From Laspinema olomoucense D3b (GTDB lineage Bacteria > Cyanobacteriota > Cyanobacteriia > Cyanobacteriales > Laspinemataceae), in NCBI RefSeq assembly GCF_025370785.1, contig NZ_JAMXFA010000004.1, positions 148,796 through 212,795 on the forward strand: 64,000 nt of DNA. The letters are read 5' to 3'. Positions 17,902 through 27,904 of this stretch are shown in pieces. The notes beneath the pieces were generated by a model, which saw nothing but the letters and a program-made list of their open reading frames with translations, did not search any database and was not told the DNA's origin. A program made the position numbers and the translations under genes. Position 1 is the first letter of the stretch; every line of letters begins with the position of its first letter.

Positions 17902-18147
17902 CAGCGCCAGAGTGAACGTTTTAATAATACCTTAAGACAGGGAATTTATAGAGGGGTTAGAAAAACTTTATAATTTTCTAAAAAATTAGACATTCATATT
18001 CGGGCTTTATTGTATTTTATTCAGGATTATAACCAATCCTTAACTATTTAGGACTACGCCGAAGTTTTGTCTGACATTCAAGAGGGACGATTTCCACCCC
18101 AGGAAGCGATTGCCCTGGGGGATTTTGTTTGTTTTTGTATTGACTGA
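17902..18147 (+). pseudogene. Decayed IS1-family transposase C-terminus
   Basis: One frame reads SERFNNTLRQ..., then GVRKTL, a stop at 17971-17973, FSKKLDIHIRALLYFIQDYN and a second stop at 18049-18051. It then stays open to TGA at 18145. The ERFN.TLRQ...RKTL.FSKK pattern is the C-terminal region of IS1-type (InsAB-like) transposases, where the uninterrupted motif RKTLSFSKK is expected. With internal stops and no N-terminal catalytic part the copy is dead. It lies 80 bases from the 86-base inverted-repeat element, which may or may not be related. Confidence 0.65.
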
Positions 18148-18206
18148 ATTTTATCTTTATACCCCCAAGCTGATGTGTCTGAAATTAAGTTAGAACAAAG
18201 AACCCT

Positions 18207-18953
18207 TTAAACTAAGTGATGCTCGATCGCAAACCGCAAAAGTCCAGCGCGATTACTGGTTTCGGTTTTTCGCAACAGCGCGCTCACATATTTTTCCACC
18301 GTGCGCGGACTCAAGTGGAGGCGATCGCCAATTTGAGCATTAGAAAGACCTTCCGCCAGTAAATCTAAAACATCTCGTTCTCGGGGCGTTAAAGGAATCG
18401 TAAACGCTGACTCTTGTGCCGTTAATGCCGTTGCTTTATCTGCCGGGGATACAGGCTTATTCCCCTCCCTTGGAGGGGTGGCCCGAAGGGACGGGGTGGT
18501 CTCAACGGGCGATTTGAGGTTGGCTTCTCCAGCGGGAGAGAGGGAGTCATCAGAATTAAATCGCCACTGGGACTGGATAAGCTGCGATCGCTCCAACAGA
18601 TTGCGAATGACAGCACCGAGTTCATCCAAATCAAACGGCTTCGGTAAATACAAATCGCAGCCGAGTTTATACCCTAAAATCCGTTCCGGGGTACTGGTAC
18701 GTGCGGTTAAAAAAATCACAGGTAACAACCGTAAAGCCGGTTTTTTGCGGACGCGCTTCACCAGTTCATACCCATCCATCTCGGGCATGATGATATCCGT
18801 TACCAGTAAATGAGGTTGAAATTCATCTACTTTTAATAGACCCTCTTGACCATTCTGAGCGGCGATCGCAGAGTAACCGCACTGCTCCAAATAATGGCAG
18901 ATAGACAGACGAATAGCGGGATCGTCATCAACAATCAGAATCGTCAAGGGCAT
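18207..18953 (-). CDS. NarL/FixJ-type response regulator
   Basis: The 248-residue regulator has an N-terminal receiver domain (residues 3-120) with the acidic pocket VDDDP, the phosphorylatable Asp53 in VTDIIMPEMDG, the Thr/Lys pair 'LTART' and 'YLPKPF'. The C-terminal LuxR-type helix-turn-helix (about 187-246) contains 'LTPRERDVLDLLAEGLSNAQIGDRLHLSPRTVEKYVSALLRKT'. The linker (about 138-180) is unusual: it is translated from a palindromic repeat-like DNA segment. No histidine kinase gene is adjacent, so it is an orphan regulator here. A Ycf29-like assignment is possible but not certain. Confidence 0.9.
   Translation of the reverse strand: MPLTILIVDDDPAIRLSICHYLEQCGYSAIAAQNGQEGLLKVDEFQPHLLVTDIIMPEMDGYELVKRVRKKPALRLLPVIFLTARTSTPERILGYKLGCDLYLPKPFDLDELGAVIRNLLERSQLIQSQWRFNSDDSLSPAGEANLKSPVETTPSLRATPPREGNKPVSPADKATALTAQESAFTIPLTPRERDVLDLLAEGLSNAQIGDRLHLSPRTVEKYVSALLRKTETSNRAGLLRFAIEHHLV
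18461..18500. repeat. Palindromic GC-rich repeat inside the response-regulator linker
   Basis: CCCCTCCCTTGGAGGGG followed by TGGCCCGAAGGGACGGGGTGG forms a hairpin. It looks like the dispersed 'CCCTCC-TTGGAGGGG' repeats seen between cyanobacterial genes, but here it is in frame within a gene and encodes part of a Pro/Ser/Arg-rich linker. Confidence 0.55.
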
Positions 18954-18976
18954 GGGGTCTAAAGGGGGAACAGAAC

Positions 18977-19009
18977 AAGTATAGACGCCACCGAGTAGCG
19001 TCTATACTT
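18977..19009 (-). terminator. Inverted repeat between pgi and the response regulator, probable pgi terminator
   Basis: AAGTATAGACGC (18977-18988) and GCGTCTATACTT (18998-19009) make a perfect 12-base stem with a 9-base loop. It lies 37 bases after the pgi stop and 23 bases before the regulator's start, so an operator role is also possible. Confidence 0.6.
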
Positions 19010-19046
19010 CTAGCGTAGGTCAAATCCAGAGTCAGGCCAACTCGAT

Positions 19047-20633
19047 TTAACGAGCCGAGACACTTAAGCTGGCAGGTTGGGCCAAATTACCCGATAGAGT
19101 CACTTGCCGTCCATTGGCATGGAGATGGCGCAGGATTTTATAAATCATTTCAATGCGATCGCTCGCATCCGCTTTCTGGGCCAACTCCTCTAGGGATAAC
19201 GGTTTCCCTTCCGCTGCAATCACCTCCATAATTCGGGTTTGAAGGTCGAGAATCTCAGAAGCTGCCTTTTTACCCGCTTCCACACCCGGTTGGTGATAGG
19301 CATTGACGTTAATCAACGAGGCATATAAACCCACCGCGCGATCGTACAGCGCAATCAAAGCCCCAACGGTGCGGGGATTAACCTGGGGAATCGTCACCGA
19401 AATGGAATCGCGCTGATTGTCATAAATCGCCTCCCGAGTTCCATACAAAAACCCTAACAAATAATCTCCCGTGGTGATTCCCGGGCCTACATCTGGGGAA
19501 TGGCCCTGCCGGTCTTCTAAAACCTCAATAAACGTTAGGAAGAAATTCGGCACCCCCTCGCGCAGTTGTTGAACGTAAGCGTGCTGATCCGTAGACCCCT
19601 TATTTCCGTAAACCGCAATCCCCTGATAAACCGTATTCCCGGCTAAATCTTTCTCCTTACCCAGGGATTCCATGACCAACTGTTGCAGATAGCGGCTAAA
19701 CAGCAACAGGCTGTCTTTGTAAGGCAGCACCACCATATCTTTTTCCCCCCGTCCATTGCCTGCAAAGTACCAGGAGAGGGCCAGCAATGCAGCGGGATTG
19801 CCCTTGAGGTCCGGTTGGCGAGTGGCTTCATCCATTTCTTTGGCCCCAGCCAGCATCCCTTGAATATCAATCCCCTGCAAAGCAGCCGGAACTAACCCCA
19901 CCCCAGAGAGTTCCGAGGTGCGTCCTCCAACCCAGTCATGCATGGGGAAAGTATCAATCCAGCCTTCCTGATGGGCTTGTTTTTCCAGGGCGCTATCATG
20001 GCCGGTAATGGCAACAGCATGACGGGGAAAGTTAAGATTCATGCTCTCAAAGGCTTTTTGCACCTCAATCATGCCGTTGCGGGTATCTGGGGTCGTACCG
20101 GATTTAGAGATCACCAGGACCAGAGTGGTGGGCAGATGGTCTTTGATGTGATTTAACAAGGCATCGATCCCTGCGGGGTCGGTGTTGTCAATGAAGTGAA
20201 TCCCCAGGGGTGCAGATTCGGGGGCCAGGGCTGTGGAGACAAATTGCGGACCGAGGGCCGATCCCCCAATGCCGATGGAGAGAATGTCTGTAAATTTGGA
20301 AGCGTTGGGAGGGTGGACTGTCCCGTTATGAACTTTTTGGGCAAAGTCCTCGATATGGCTGAGGTTTTCGAGGATTTCTTGTTTGAGTTCGGGGGTGGGT
20401 GCAATGTCAGGATTTCGTAACCAATAGTGACCGACCATCCGGCCTTCATCGGGATTGGCGACTGCCCCGGCTTCTAGGGCCTTCATCTCCTCGAAGGCTT
20501 GAGCAAACTTCGGTTTCATCGATTCGACAAAGGTCTCATCGAATCTCATTCGACTGATATCCAGGTACAGTCCTAGCCCTTCATGATAATAGAGCCAGTC
20601 CTGATATCGTTTCCAGAGTGAGCGAGCATCCAT
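19047..20633 (-). CDS. pgi: Glucose-6-phosphate isomerase
   Basis: Pgi interconverts glucose 6-phosphate and fructose 6-phosphate, linking the Calvin cycle, glycogen and the oxidative pentose phosphate route. The 528-residue protein has SIS-fold signatures: '[18 protein letters not shown]', '[17 protein letters not shown]', '[20 protein letters not shown]', '[14 protein letters not shown]' and '[19 protein letters not shown]' with catalytic Glu/His residues. The C-terminal '[14 protein letters not shown]' is typical of the cyanobacterial/plastid branch. A 149-base spacer separates it from the toxin-like gene upstream. Confidence 0.96.
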   Translation of the reverse strand: MDARSLWKRYQDWLYYHEGLGLYLDISRMRFDETFVESMKPKFAQAFEEMKALEAGAVANPDEGRMVGHYWLRNPDIAPTPELKQEILENLSHIEDFAQKVHNGTVHPPNASKFTDILSIGIGGSALGPQFVSTALAPESAPLGIHFIDNTDPAGIDALLNHIKDHLPTTLVLVISKSGTTPDTRNGMIEVQKAFESMNLNFPRHAVAITGHDSALEKQAHQEGWIDTFPMHDWVGGRTSELSGVGLVPAALQGIDIQGMLAGAKEMDEATRQPDLKGNPAALLALSWYFAGNGRGEKDMVVLPYKDSLLLFSRYLQQLVMESLGKEKDLAGNTVYQGIAVYGNKGSTDQHAYVQQLREGVPNFFLTFIEVLEDRQGHSPDVGPGITTGDYLLGFLYGTREAIYDNQRDSISVTIPQVNPRTVGALIALYDRAVGLYASLINVNAYHQPGVEAGKKAASEILDLQTRIMEVIAAEGKPLSLEELAQKADASDRIEMIYKILRHLHANGRQVTLSGNLAQPASLSVSAR

Positions 20634-20782
20634 AACAACTCTCTACTTATCTTTGTTTCACCACACACAAGTGTACCGATATCAGTGGAAGCAGACTCAG
20701 GATGCGGATACAATTAGAGCCTTTCAGTGGTTAACCTGAACTAGGATATACCGCCACTCCCTGGATGACTTCCCTGGAAAGC

Positions 20783-21049
20783 TTAGGGTTCGTTCAAGTC
20801 TGGCAGAGGGAGAATCCGTAAAAACTTGACAAAATGACCAATAACTTGTATAGCCACCAAATAGTTATCCAGCCTAAACCGATAAAAAATAGGATGAGAC
20901 CCGAGTTGGTGTAACTCCGGCAACTCGTGAATGCGTTCAATCTGCATAAATTTGAAAAAGACAAAATCGTACACCCGCTCGAAACTAGCTCGGTCTAACT
21001 GCCGAAGATCGAGAAGGAAAGACCGACTATAACGTGCTTCAAGAATCAC
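20783..21049 (-). CDS. RelE/ParE-superfamily toxin-like protein
   Basis: The 88-residue protein starts at GTG. 'YSRSFLLDLRQL' (an early helix with basic residues) and the strand set 'HPIFYRFRLDNYLVAIQVIGHFVKFLRILP' fit the RelE/ParE fold: an N-terminal helical pair followed by a three- or four-stranded sheet ending in 'R..LP'. Such toxins cleave mRNA on ribosomes or block gyrase. The preceding gene on the same strand, 60 bases upstream, encodes a small acidic/basic protein that would be the antitoxin. Active-site residues cannot be confirmed by eye. Confidence 0.65.
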   Translation of the reverse strand: MILEARYSRSFLLDLRQLDRASFERVYDFVFFKFMQIERIHELPELHQLGSHPIFYRFRLDNYLVAIQVIGHFVKFLRILPLPDLNEP

Positions 21050-21109
21050 AGGCCCAATCTATTCCCCCTGAATCTAAATGTTCACTTAAAGATAGGTCGC
21101 TCATCACCA

Positions 21110-21328
21110 TCATAGCGATCGCAAATATCGTAAGGCTTCCTCACGAGTGAAGCTATCCCCAGGCTTCAGGCTGCGGTTCGCTTGCTGAATGAAGCGAAGC
21201 ACATACAGATCATAATAAAGACTTTCTACCACAGCACCGACCTGTTGCAAATCATCATCTGGAAGCAACTCTACCTCTTCATAGAGTTGCACGAGCAAAC
21301 TTCTAACTCTTTTTTTGAGCAGTTTCAT
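21110..21328 (-). CDS. Putative antitoxin partner of the RelE/ParE-like toxin
   Basis: The 72-residue protein starts at ATG 21328, with GGAGGG just upstream; a TTG at 21340 extends the frame. It is a mostly helical small protein with a basic N-terminus (MKLLKKRVRSLL), an acidic middle (EEVELLPDDD) and a C-terminal 'GDSFTREEALRYLRSL'. I do not recognise a named DNA-binding family. The antitoxin role is inferred from size, order (antitoxin first) and spacing to the toxin-like gene. Confidence 0.5.
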   Translation of the reverse strand: MKLLKKRVRSLLVQLYEEVELLPDDDLQQVGAVVESLYYDLYVLRFIQQANRSLKPGDSFTREEALRYLRSL

Positions 21329-21407
21329 GAATCCCTCCAAGGTTTGAGTCAGCGATTTTTGTCAGTGTAGCGGACTGGGCTAAATTTCCCACAAACCCTT
21401 AATCCCC

Positions 21408-24400
21408 TTAATTCACCGCAGGTAACGTCATGTCTTCCACCGGACGAATAATGGGGTCCGTGGGTTGTTCTTCTCCCTGGAAAACAGCCTTGAGGGCGAG
21501 TTCCAGGGTTTCTGCCATAACGATGCGGTTCTCATAGGCGACAATCACCCGGGCTAAAATAGGCAAACTATTTTCTTCTGCCTCAATATAAAGCGGTTCG
21601 ACATACAGCAGCGATCGCTCAATGGGAATCACCAACAAATTCCCCTGAAGGGCCTGAGACCCCTGGCGGTTCCACAGGGAAATCTGTTGAGAAATCACCG
21701 GATCTTGGTTAATTCTGGCTTCAATTTGCTCGGGACCATAAACCAACTGTTGTTTCGGGAACTGGTACAGCAGTAAATTCCCATAATTAATGCCATCTGC
21801 TCGCCCCCCCATCCAGCCTATTAAATTGTTGCGACTCATGGGCGTAAACAGGTTCAACAAAATAAATTCTTCTGAGACTTCCGTGGGCAATTTCATAATC
21901 AAATAATAAGGCTCAACCACTTGCTGCTTGCTGCCATAAATCTCATTCGGCACCCGCCATTGGTCTTCCCGGTTATAAAAGACTTTCGGATCGGTCATGT
22001 GGTACGTCAGTAGTCGTTCTGATTGCACCTCAAAAAAGTCCTGGGGATAGCGAATATGGCTGCGGAGGGCCACGGGCATGGCATCTAAGGGTTGGAGCAA
22101 ATTGGGGAAAATCTCTTGCCAACTCTGAACCAGGGGGTCCGAGGGGTCAGCTATGTACAATTTGACCTTGCCATTATAGGCATCTACCACGACCTTAACC
22201 GAGTTGCGGATGTAGTTAAATTCCTGAGAAGTCGGTTCAGAATAAGGATAGCGATCGCTGATAGTATAGGCGTCAATAATCCAGTAGAGATAATTATCAC
22301 TTTCTGGAAACTGTTGTTCCGCAGGCGTGATTCCCGACTCATATAAGCGCGTATTAGCCACTACCAGATAGGGATCACTATCAAACTCCAAAAACGGGGC
22401 GATCGCCCGAATCCGGTCCTTAATATTGCGCCGAAATAAAACTTTCGTCTCGGGGGTAAAATTGTCCGTGAACAACATCTGCCAGTTGTTCAGGTATTTG
22501 GCAAAGATTAACCGCCGCCACCAAGAGCCAATCCCCACCCCCCCGGCCCCTTCATAACTATTATAAACATTCTCATCCCCCTGGGGATAATCTAACTCCG
22601 GCACCTTACTTGGTGCCATCACTGCGGTATCAGTGAGTTCCCCATAGTAAATCCGGGGATGTCCGATGGGAATGCTGGTGCGAATCAGCTCATTTGCTAT
22701 CCCTAATGTGCCATCGTTGGCCGTTTCCTGCACCGTTTGGCGTTCCATGCCAATATCGCGAACGAAGTAGTCCGGCAATCCCCCGGGACCCACCGTATTC
22801 ACGGGACTCAAGGTAAACCCATAACCGTGGGTATAAACTAAGTGTTTGTTAACCCAGGTTTGAGCTTCTGTAGGAACGCCGCTATAGTCCAGTTCCCGGG
22901 CTGAGATCAGGACCTGTTGCCGTTCGGTGACAGATTTCTGCGATTCTGGGTCGGTTTTTCGCAGGGTGTAACGATCGATATCTGCATCCGGAAATTTGTA
23001 ATAGAGCCGAATTTGTTGGAGTTGGCGATTAGTTTGCAGCAGAGGGCGCGTATCCCAGAGGCGGATATTATTAATGGTGAGGTCATTGGCGAGGAGATCC
23101 TCAAAGGTTAGGGCATTTTCAGGGTTGAAAAGTTGGACATCAATGCGATCGAGGCCGAACCCCTGGCGGGTGAAGGCGATACTGCGCTCGATGTAAGGAC
23201 GCTCCCGTTCGATTTCGTTGGGTTGGACGATCAAGCGTTGCACAGCGAAAGGCAGCAGGGCTCCGGCGATCGCCACCAGTGCCACATAGAGTCCCAAGGA
23301 CTGTTTGAGCCGTTTAAAGTGATGTGGTTCTAGTTTACGAAAGGTCAGATAGAGCAAGAAAATGGCCAGTGCCCCGGATAAGAGGGCTAAGCCCCCATAG
23401 CTCCAGACCTCTACATTGGCCTGGGTATAGCCTGCACCATAAATCACAGCATTGCTGGTATAGAGCAATTCATAGCGTAATAGTGCATACCGCAAGGCGA
23501 TCGCCCCCATCAGTGCCGCACCCAATCCATAAAGGTGACGCAATTGCCCCTCGGAAAAGCCGGGAAACTTCCCTTCGCTGATACTATTTCCCGAGACTAA
23601 ATAGAGGATGGTGACTGCGGCGAAGAGGAAAAAAAGCACTCCCATTAGCCAAAATTGTAGGAGTTCCCAAATGGGCAAGTTAAAGATATAAAAGCTTATA
23701 TCCCGATTAAAAACAGGTTCGGTAATATTAAAGGCGATCGGGTGGAAAAACAGCAGCACTTTTGCCCACTGACCCGAGAAGACTAGACCGAAGAAAAGGC
23801 TTAAGACAGCGGCGATCGCATAGAGTAAGCGAGGTTCCACAACGATCGCCAAGGTAAACAGCAACAACAGGGCAATTTGCCACCAGTCTGTGGTCATTTG
23901 CTGTAAGATTTCCTGGCTGGATTGGAGTCCAAATCCCAGGGGCACTGAGGGTGAGTTCAAGAGTAACCAGGAACCGGGATGCCAATAATCCACCACAACC
24001 TGAGCGTAGTAAACCAAAAGAGTGGAGATTCCCAGGGATAGGAGGATGACGAGGGCCAGCAGGGATTCTAAGTTGAGGGCAGTATAGGAATTGGGACTCG
24101 GGAGGTTAGGTTGGGCAAAGGGATGGCTAATATTCCGTTTCCAGCGATCGCGCCCTCCCAGGGGTTCCGTCAGTCCCCGACTGAGGATATCTAATTTGCC
24201 GTATTTAAGATGGTTCGCCAGAAATAGATTCCCAAAAGTTAAACCTCCAGTGATTCCCAGTCCTAACACCAGCAATACTAAGCGGGTAAGTAGGCGGACC
24301 CAAAAGACTCGTTCGTAGTCCAGTTCCTCAAACCACAGACTTTCGGCACTCAAAAAAGTAAAGAGTTCTATCCCCATCCATACGCCTAATCCGGCTACGA

Positions 24401-24437
24401 TCCATTGAAAGGCGCGTTTTCCTAACCCTTTAAGCAT
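21408..24437 (-). CDS. UPF0182 family large membrane protein
   Basis: The 1009-residue protein has about seven hydrophobic segments in the first 400 residues (for example 12-28, 50-72, 120-146, 185-225, 260-290, 308-330, 345-365, 380-400). A long soluble C-terminal part follows, with conserved UPF0182 stretches such as 'YTHGYGFTLSPVN', 'GLPDYFVRDI', 'RIYYGELTDTAV', 'FPQGDENVYNSYEGAGGVGIGS'-like text and 'YEVEPLYIEA'-like text. UPF0182 (COG1615) proteins occur in cyanobacteria and actinobacteria with no proven function. Length and layout are typical. The gene appears monocistronic, followed by the antitoxin-like gene's upstream region. Confidence 0.93.
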   Translation of the reverse strand: MLKGLGKRAFQWIVAGLGVWMGIELFTFLSAESLWFEELDYERVFWVRLLTRLVLLVLGLGITGGLTFGNLFLANHLKYGKLDILSRGLTEPLGGRDRWKRNISHPFAQPNLPSPNSYTALNLESLLALVILLSLGISTLLVYYAQVVVDYWHPGSWLLLNSPSVPLGFGLQSSQEILQQMTTDWWQIALLLLFTLAIVVEPRLLYAIAAVLSLFFGLVFSGQWAKVLLFFHPIAFNITEPVFNRDISFYIFNLPIWELLQFWLMGVLFFLFAAVTILYLVSGNSISEGKFPGFSEGQLRHLYGLGAALMGAIALRYALLRYELLYTSNAVIYGAGYTQANVEVWSYGGLALLSGALAIFLLYLTFRKLEPHHFKRLKQSLGLYVALVAIAGALLPFAVQRLIVQPNEIERERPYIERSIAFTRQGFGLDRIDVQLFNPENALTFEDLLANDLTINNIRLWDTRPLLQTNRQLQQIRLYYKFPDADIDRYTLRKTDPESQKSVTERQQVLISARELDYSGVPTEAQTWVNKHLVYTHGYGFTLSPVNTVGPGGLPDYFVRDIGMERQTVQETANDGTLGIANELIRTSIPIGHPRIYYGELTDTAVMAPSKVPELDYPQGDENVYNSYEGAGGVGIGSWWRRLIFAKYLNNWQMLFTDNFTPETKVLFRRNIKDRIRAIAPFLEFDSDPYLVVANTRLYESGITPAEQQFPESDNYLYWIIDAYTISDRYPYSEPTSQEFNYIRNSVKVVVDAYNGKVKLYIADPSDPLVQSWQEIFPNLLQPLDAMPVALRSHIRYPQDFFEVQSERLLTYHMTDPKVFYNREDQWRVPNEIYGSKQQVVEPYYLIMKLPTEVSEEFILLNLFTPMSRNNLIGWMGGRADGINYGNLLLYQFPKQQLVYGPEQIEARINQDPVISQQISLWNRQGSQALQGNLLVIPIERSLLYVEPLYIEAEENSLPILARVIVAYENRIVMAETLELALKAVFQGEEQPTDPIIRPVEDMTLPAVN

Positions 24438-25043
24438 GAATTTTAGAGTTTAGAGTTTAGATATAGCTGTCATTGTAGAATTATCAGTCAGGGAATGGCG
24501 ATCGCTCCTCTTCCTCATACCCTTAATTTGCATAATTTTTAAACTCCTAGTATCCTCCCTCTGCCCTGATCTGCACTCTTAAATCCCCCCTTGGAAAGGG
24601 GGGTTGGGGGGAACTCCCCAATTCGATTTTATTTTGGGGAGTTCCCTTAGAGGTTTAAGCGCCTAATTTAGTATAAAACCCCAACAGGACTGAGGCCATC
24701 TTTAAAGTTAAACCCTAAGCATCCAAGGGAATCGCCTCTCCATTTAGGTTTCGATGTTCTTAGATTTTATAGATGGCGTCAGTCTTGCTCCGAATAATTC
24801 TAACAAAATCCCTATGCAAATTAAATGAATTAGCCGACTCTGACCGAGAAAACGACTGCTCATGCTCCTGATACGCCCCTAACCGGGCAGGGCAAATGAG
24901 AAGAAACCCGTGCCCTAACCTAGAGCATCGCTACAGAATAAGATTCCAGGGACAAGAAACCGGGGTTTTGTCCCTTCCTTTGGTGCAGAGCAAGCAGAAA
25001 TTTGGGCCAAAACCCCGGTTTCTTCCCTTAACTGGACTCCCGA
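24438..25043. repeat. 606-base spacer with several palindromic repeats
   Basis: No gene is supported. A GC-rich repeat at about 24585-24660 (CCCCCTTGGAAAGGGGGG followed by GGGAACTCCCC ... GGGGAGTTCCC) forms two hairpins. At 24954-24970 and 25008-25024 a 17-base perfect inverted repeat containing AAACCGGGGTTTTG encloses 37 bases, and its left arm can instead pair in GGGACAA...TTGTCCC (24949-24975). The latter lies 20 bases past the hemA stop and may end its transcript. Confidence 0.6.
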
Positions 25044-26342
25044 CTAACTGTACTGTTCGCCCGATCGCGTTTCTGTCTCCAAGTTAAACAGCAAGCGGAG
25101 GGTTTCCATCGCTTGACGGCGAGCCTCAATATCTTGCTGTGCCCGCAGTTGAACCATTGGATCATGCAGGATTTTATTAACAATTCCTCGGGTGAGTGCC
25201 TCAATCACTTCTTGATGTTTTTCGGCAAATTCCGACCCTAAACGAGACAGCGCTTTTTCCAATTCCTGCTCGCGAATCGTTTCAATTTTATCGCGTAAAC
25301 AGCTAATCGTGGGTACAGTTTCCAAACTGCGCCACCAGACGTCAAATGCTTCAACTTCTTCTTCCAGTAATCCCTCAGCTTCCATTGCCATTTGCCGACG
25401 GCTTTCTTGGTTTTGAGCGACAACTGCTTTCAAGTCATCCACATTAAACGAATGGACATTCGTGAGCGTATTGACATCAGAATCCACATTACGCGGCACT
25501 GAAATATCAATTAGCATGATCGAGCTATTGGGTTTTAAAATCGGTTCTAGTTTAGACCGATTTAAGATAGGTTCAGTAGAAGAGGTACTCGTAAAAACAA
25601 TATCTGTTTCAGAAATTACGCTCATCATATCTGATATCAAATGCAGCTTTAATTCTGCATCCGGGAAGTGCCCAGCCAGTTCTTCCGCGCGACGTAACGT
25701 GCGATTGAGAATGGTGATTTGGGTAGCACCTTTTGAGAGTAAATGTTGAACCAAGAGTTTCGACATTTTACCAGCGCCCAGAATCGCAATGCGGTAGGGA
25801 GCGAGGTTTTGGACTTTAATTTGAGCGAGTTCCACCGCTGCGGAACTGATAGAAACCGCGCCGGTGCCGATGCTGGTTTCGGTGCGAACCCGTTTGCCTG
25901 CGGTAATGGCTTGTTTGAGGAGACGATTGAGAATGCGTCCGACCCCATTATGTTGCTGACCGAGTTTGTGAGTATTTTTAACTTGGGCTAAAATTTGGCC
26001 TTCTCCGAGGACCAAGCTATCCAAACCGGCTGCAACCCGCATCAGATGCATGACGGCATCTTCTTGTAACAAGATAAACAGATGTTGTCGTAACTTCTGA
26101 ACGTTTAATTGGCCGCGTTCCGAGAGAAATTGGATAGCTTCACGAACGCCGGAGTCGGTTTCACCCGTTACGATATAAATTTCTAAACGGTTACAAGTGC
26201 TGAGAATTGCGACTTCTCGAATATTAGGATAGCTACATAAATGAGCGATCGCCTCTTTAATTTGGGTTTCGGGAATACTCAGCTTTTCTCTAATTTCTAC
26301 GGGTGCTGTCTTATGGCTAAGACCTACGACTGCAATATTCAT
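25044..26342 (-). CDS. hemA: Glutamyl-tRNA reductase
   Basis: HemA reduces glutamyl-tRNA to glutamate-1-semialdehyde with NADPH, the committed step of heme, chlorophyll and bilin synthesis. The 432-residue protein begins [21 protein letters not shown] and carries the nucleophilic Cys50 in [10 protein letters not shown]. It continues with '[18 protein letters not shown]', the NADPH fold '[23 protein letters not shown]', and a C-terminal dimerisation helix region. The standard length and motifs leave little doubt. It is monocistronic; a promoter must lie within 26343-26460. Confidence 0.97.
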   Translation of the reverse strand: MNIAVVGLSHKTAPVEIREKLSIPETQIKEAIAHLCSYPNIREVAILSTCNRLEIYIVTGETDSGVREAIQFLSERGQLNVQKLRQHLFILLQEDAVMHLMRVAAGLDSLVLGEGQILAQVKNTHKLGQQHNGVGRILNRLLKQAITAGKRVRTETSIGTGAVSISSAAVELAQIKVQNLAPYRIAILGAGKMSKLLVQHLLSKGATQITILNRTLRRAEELAGHFPDAELKLHLISDMMSVISETDIVFTSTSSTEPILNRSKLEPILKPNSSIMLIDISVPRNVDSDVNTLTNVHSFNVDDLKAVVAQNQESRRQMAMEAEGLLEEEVEAFDVWWRSLETVPTISCLRDKIETIREQELEKALSRLGSEFAEKHQEVIEALTRGIVNKILHDPMVQLRAQQDIEARRQAMETLRLLFNLETETRSGEQYS

Positions 26343-26738
26343 GATTTCTCCCTGGATTTTTTAGTCGTTTACGCCCTCTTGATTTTTGACAAGCGTAGCG
26401 ATGAAATTCTATTTCTGGCGAACTGAATTAATCGGGTTGTCTTTATTTTTATCCTAACTGAAACCCGGGGGGGTCAGCGCAATCCGAGCGGATTGAGCAG
26501 GGGGAAGAAGCAGGGTACAGGAGGAAAAAACCTCCGGCATCGCTGCACTGAGGGCGGGTTGGGGAAGGAGAGGGAGGGAGCGGACTTTAGAGGGGTCCGC
26601 ACCACCGGCAGAAGGGGTCACCCTGGCGATCGCCGGGGAAAGACTATGCTGAGCAAACAGCAGGATTCTAACCCCTGGAACGGCAGAGTTGTGAGGTCAT
26701 CCTGCTTTCGTTCCTTCCTTAACCGCGCTGCGTCTGGA
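26343..26738. other. Spacer between glpX and hemA, hairpins only
   Basis: The 396 bases hold no supported gene. Seen are small hairpins: CAATCCG-AG-CGGATTG (about 26480-26495), GGAGG-AAAAAA-CCTCC (about 26520-26535), CGGAC...GTCCG (about 26580-26600), and a HIP1-centred palindrome CCTGGCGATCGCCGGGG near 26623-26639. An 86-codon frame on the plus strand through here is Gly/Arg-rich and looks like chance. Confidence 0.4.
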
Positions 26739-27776
26739 TTAGCGCAATTGTAGGCTCTTCGGAGCGTCGAACATATGAATAGTATCGACAAAGCGAGCGG
26801 TACTCGACTGGCTAGAAATAACCAGACTGTGAGTCCGAGCGCCACCTTTGAAGAAGCGAACCCCTTGCATTAACGTTCCGGGAGTAATACCGGATGCAGC
26901 AAACAGCACCGTTTCGCCAGAGGCTAATTCTTCAGCGTTGTAAACGCGATCGGGGTCAGTGATACCCATTTCTTGCAAACGAGCGATGTTGCTTTCTTTG
27001 CTTTCGCCGATCAGTCCAGTTTTGACCACTTCGGGGTCATAAATTAGCTGACCTTGGAAGTGACCGCCTAAACAGCGCATTGCAGCAGCAGAAATCACCC
27101 CTTCAGGAGCCGCACCGATTCCCATCAGCGCGTGGATGTTGGTTCCGGAGAACGCGCAAGAAATGGCGGCAGAGACATCTCCATCGCTGATCAGACGAAC
27201 TCTGGCTCCGGCGTTGCGGATTTCTTCGATTAAGCCTTTGTGACGGGGACGATCCATCACCACCACGACCAATTCCTCAATGGAGCGACTCATGCAGTCC
27301 GAGAGGATTTTCAGGTTTTCCGTGGCCGATTTATTGATGTCCACATGATTTTTGGCACAGGCGGGTGCGGCGAGCTTCTTCATGTAGAAGTCCGGTGCTC
27401 GGAACAAACCACCTTTTTCGGCAATGGCGAGAACCGCCATCGAACCGTTTTGTCCGTAAGCGACCAAGTTGGTGCCTTCACAGGGGTCAACGGCGATATC
27501 AATTTCAATCAGTTGTTCGGGGTCGCAGAATTGTTTGGCATTCTCCTGGGTGCAGATGCCAACTTCTTCCCCGATGTACAACATGGGAGCTTCATCGCGC
27601 TCGCCTTCGCCGATCACGATGCGGCCTCGCATATGAATGCGGTTCATGCGTTCGCGCATCGCTTCTACCGCCACATGGTCAGCGGTATTTTTGTCGCCTT
27701 TACCCATCCAACGAGCCGAAGCGATCGCGGCTTGTTCGACGACTTCAATAATCTCTAAACCGATTACACTATCCAC
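26739..27776 (-). CDS. glpX: Class II fructose-1,6-/sedoheptulose-1,7-bisphosphatase
   Basis: The enzyme dephosphorylates fructose 1,6- and sedoheptulose 1,7-bisphosphate in the Calvin cycle of cyanobacteria. The 345-residue GlpX-type protein has '[30 protein letters not shown]', '[20 protein letters not shown]' and '[25 protein letters not shown]' (metal-binding Asp/Glu residues). '[13 protein letters not shown]', 'GDVSAAI' and '[23 protein letters not shown]' follow. These are diagnostic of the bifunctional F/SBPase. In other cyanobacteria it is controlled by AMP and redox (family knowledge). The spacer upstream carries low-complexity tandem repeats. Confidence 0.96.
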   Translation of the reverse strand: MDSVIGLEIIEVVEQAAIASARWMGKGDKNTADHVAVEAMRERMNRIHMRGRIVIGEGERDEAPMLYIGEEVGICTQENAKQFCDPEQLIEIDIAVDPCEGTNLVAYGQNGSMAVLAIAEKGGLFRAPDFYMKKLAAPACAKNHVDINKSATENLKILSDCMSRSIEELVVVVMDRPRHKGLIEEIRNAGARVRLISDGDVSAAISCAFSGTNIHALMGIGAAPEGVISAAAMRCLGGHFQGQLIYDPEVVKTGLIGESKESNIARLQEMGITDPDRVYNAEELASGETVLFAASGITPGTLMQGVRFFKGGARTHSLVISSQSSTARFVDTIHMFDAPKSLQLR

Positions 27777-27904
27777 GGAATTTTCCTCCCAACTGCCTAT
27801 CAGCAGCCTTTTCTCTGGCTACAACCGTCTAAAAGTCTATCAGAGGACGGATACCCATAGCGATCGCGTTTAACTCAGTTTTTGTTAAGTTTTGCTGCTA
27901 GGGC

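Noticed and set aside
26493-26753. Gly/Arg-rich frame in the glpX-hemA spacer
   Set aside because: Low-complexity product from GC-rich repeats, with no start signal.
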